DNA of 64,000 nt, from positions 1,364,001 to 1,428,000 of the forward strand of contig NZ_PGER01000001.1 in NCBI RefSeq assembly GCF_002797935.1, written 5' to 3'. The stretch is from Flavobacterium sp. 1 (GTDB lineage Bacteria > Bacteroidota > Bacteroidia > Flavobacteriales > Flavobacteriaceae). Shown here in pieces: positions 62,132-64,000 of the stretch. A model generated the notes under the pieces. The model had not been told where the DNA came from and ran no database searches. It worked only from the letters and a program-made list of their open reading frames with translations. The translations under genes were made by a program, and so were the position numbers. Positions within the stretch are counted from its first letter, which is position 1. Each line of letters starts with the position of its first letter.

Positions 62132-64000
62132 TTATCGGTTTAAATAAAGTTGACCTTGTCTTGGAGAAAAGTTGTCTTTATTGTAATTGATAATATAAAA
62201 ATACACTCCAGTAGCAGCATCACCATTTATAAAGCTTGTATTTGAATTTTTTCCATCCCAATCGGGTTTATTGATATTTCCTTTGAACATGATATTTCCA
62301 TATCTATTAAATATTTCTAAGCTGAAATTTGGAAACAGATATTCGATATCCAATATTTTAAATGTATCGTTAACGCCATCTCCATTTGGTGAAAAACCAT
62401 CAGGAATCGTTAAGCCGTCTGGTGGTACGTTACAGGAGATTAATGTAACAGTAGTCTGCAATGGTTCTGAAACGCATTTAGTAATTGGATTATAATCGAT
62501 TCCATAGTAAGTAGTTCCTTCAGTAAGCAATTCAGTATTAGCATGGGCAGTTCCATTTACAGGTGCATTATACCAAGTTAAATCTCCGGTATAAATGGTA
62601 TTGCTGGATAAATTTTTAATGGTTGGTTTATCTGCTCCGCAAAAATTTTCTCCATCAGTTTTTAGCGTTGGTACTGGCACACTGTTTATTGTGATACTTA
62701 CTATTGTCGCATTTGATTCACATCCTGTGGTGAGATTTACCTCTCTCAAATAGTAATTTCCAGTTACCAAAAGCGTGTTAGACAGCAATGGTGTTGTACT
62801 GCCGGCAGAATCATACCATCTATATTGTGTTCCGTTTGGTTTCAAATTGGCTGCTGTTGGTGCATTTTCTTTACAAAATCCTTGATTACTAGCAACTGGA
62901 TTATTTGGAATTGGTAAAATAGCAAAATTTTGGGGACTAGGAACTATTACAGCCGAACAAGAAGTAACCAGATTGACTATCCCGTTTATGATTAATGAAT
63001 TAGCTCCCGTAGTAGTAAGACCTGATCCGGGTATTGTAAAACTGGTGATACCTCCAATTACAGTTAATGGATCGGTTTGTGAATTAATGGTATTAGCTCC
63101 TGATACTACATAACTTAATGTGATACTAGACAAAGTTCCTAATCCAGAAACAGTAACATTAAGTGGCTGATTGGGACAGCCATCTTTAACAATCACAACC
63201 ATATTAGAGGTATTTGGCGGACCGTTTACTGTGAAATTAGTTTTTTGATCCATGAATATTGGGCAGCCATTTACAGTATTAGTAATGTTTGTCAAGTTAA
63301 AAGTGGTTGATCCAACTTTGGGTATATCAGTTGCCGGAATTACAAAACTGACTTTTCCGTTTACAACAGTTAATGGAAGAGTTTTTAAGTTAACTATATT
63401 AGCTCCCAATAACTGATAATTAATATTGATTGTAGTTAAAGACCCTAAACCTGATAACTCTACGTTTGTCTCCTGTCCTTGACAAATATCTTTAATAGTT
63501 GTCACCATGTTAGTAATATCAGGTAAAGGTTTTGTTATAAAGGATTGACTTATATTTGCGGTGTTTGTACAACCAGTAGCAGGATTGGTAATATTTGTTA
63601 TTAAGACTGTCGTTGATCCTGCATTTGTAGTCAAGGTTGCTGGAATAACAAATGTAAAAATGCCACCACCAATTAGGGTAAGTACAGCTGATTTTCCAGT
63701 ACTATTATTAGCTCCATTTAAATTGTAAAGAATATTATAATTACCATTAATAAGGTTTGAACTGCCTCCTAATAAAACTCTTACAGTATAGGATTGACAA
63801 GTTTGTCCAATGGATAATCTGGCACTGTCAATTAGAGGAGTAGTGTTAATAGTTATCGGAATCATTTTTAAGGCTGATTCACAAAGAGTTGTTGGATTTA
63901 CTTCTTTAACATAATAATTTCCGGTATGTAAAAGAGCTGTGCTTGCCAATGGAACAGTGCTTGTTGCAGAATCAAACCATTGATATTGATTTCCTTGTGG
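62132..64000 (-). CDS. Large T9SS type B cargo protein (N-terminus off window)
   Basis: At least 622 residues; the frame is open through position 64000, so the start lies outside. The C-terminal 90 residues are the gliding-motility-associated type B sorting domain (IPDGFSPNGDGVNDTFKI, LEIFNRYGNIMFKG, ATGVYFYIINYN). Upstream are three tandem repeats of about 100 residues, each with a C-x-G/N-x...SGLG/LGG...PLTV(I/V)GG...F(T/V)IP...T-x-x-I-x-N pattern (about 63835-62960), and WYDSAGSTTPL / WFDSATSTVPL modules. Such proteins are secreted adhesins. The PorP/SprF next door is its likely partner. Confidence 0.93.
   Translation of the reverse strand, partial: PQGNQYQWFDSATSTVPLASTALLHTGNYYVKEVNPTTLCESALKMIPITINTTPLIDSARLSIGQTCQSYTVRVLLGGSSNLINGNYNILYNLNGANNSTGKSAVLTLIGGGIFTFVIPATLTTNAGSTTVLITNITNPATGCTNTANISQSFITKPLPDITNMVTTIKDICQGQETNVELSGLGSLTTININYQLLGANIVNLKTLPLTVVNGKVSFVIPATDIPKVGSTTFNLTNITNTVNGCPIFMDQKTNFTVNGPPNTSNMVVIVKDGCPNQPLNVTVSGLGTLSSITLSYVVSGANTINSQTDPLTVIGGITSFTIPGSGLTTTGANSLIINGIVNLVTSCSAVIVPSPQNFAILPIPNNPVASNQGFCKENAPTAANLKPNGTQYRWYDSAGSTTPLLSNTLLVTGNYYLREVNLTTGCESNATIVSITINSVPVPTLKTDGENFCGADKPTIKNLSSNTIYTGDLTWYNAPVNGTAHANTELLTEGTTYYGIDYNPITKCVSEPLQTTVTLISCNVPPDGLTIPDGFSPNGDGVNDTFKILDIEYLFPNFSLEIFNRYGNIMFKGNINKPDWDGKNSNTSFINGDAATGVYFYIINYNKDNFSPRQGQLYLNR

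Overview
The window is AT-rich DNA from a member of the Bacteroidota, most likely a Flavobacterium or close relative. Supporting signs are type IX secretion genes (PorP/SprF family, a gliding-motility-type C-terminal sorting domain), -7 boxes of the TAnnTTTG type, the fused E1 alpha/beta dehydrogenase, LytTR/LytS-type signalling, and many intergenic hairpin repeats of flavobacterial style. No rRNA, tRNA, CRISPR array, prophage or replication origin was seen. All positions and structures were read by eye; no search was run. Layout: 1-7127 is the histidine operon on the minus strand: leader peptide hisL, then hisG-hisD-hisC-hisB-(SnoaL-like)-hisH-hisA-hisF, with hisF running off the left edge. 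Its leader has a complete ribosome-mediated attenuator: a 19-residue peptide with HHHHSH, an intrinsic terminator and a competing antiterminator pairing. 7280-22720 holds central metabolism and housekeeping: pckA, an AspT/YidE-type transporter, fused E1 dehydrogenase, a 2OG-Fe(II) oxygenase, eIF1/YciH, a nucleoside phosphorylase, an extended SDR, a transglutaminase-like membrane protein, ung, MutS2 and an exported protein of unusual domain make-up. 22748-34835 holds a DCC thiol-redox protein, ettA, a small membrane protein, remnants of a glycoside hydrolase, holA, an HsdR-N nuclease-fold protein, a glycosyltransferase, an OmpA lipoprotein, a LytTR/LytS two-component pair, a Sua5/YrdC protein and a UvrD helicase. 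34900-46300 is a more accessory region: hairpin repeats, a broken DUF1801 gene, small lipoproteins, a solitary AIPR-family (abortive infection) gene, a TauE exporter, an M1 aminopeptidase, a REP-associated tyrosine transposase (RAYT) with its palindromes, a Dph6-like ATP-pyrophosphatase and small hypotheticals. 46329-58856 holds recG, a three-gene RND efflux operon followed by a bestrophin, pheT and an ExbD-like gene. 58959-64000 is a minus-strand surface/secretion cluster: OmpA-PD40 protein, PorP/SprF, and a large T9SS type B cargo protein cut by the right edge. The most striking item is the RAYT locus at 42393-43264. A 28-bp palindrome starting with GTAG, the kind of element such transposases recognise, lies next to the gene and twice inside it in frame, translated each time as VETHCSASL. 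A further copy with a compensatory base-pair change sits between hisA and hisF. A second structured repeat family (three copies with covarying stems at 15995, 23446 and 55417) resembles the flavobacterial Flavo-1 type element. Several additional long inverted repeats occupy intergenic gaps.
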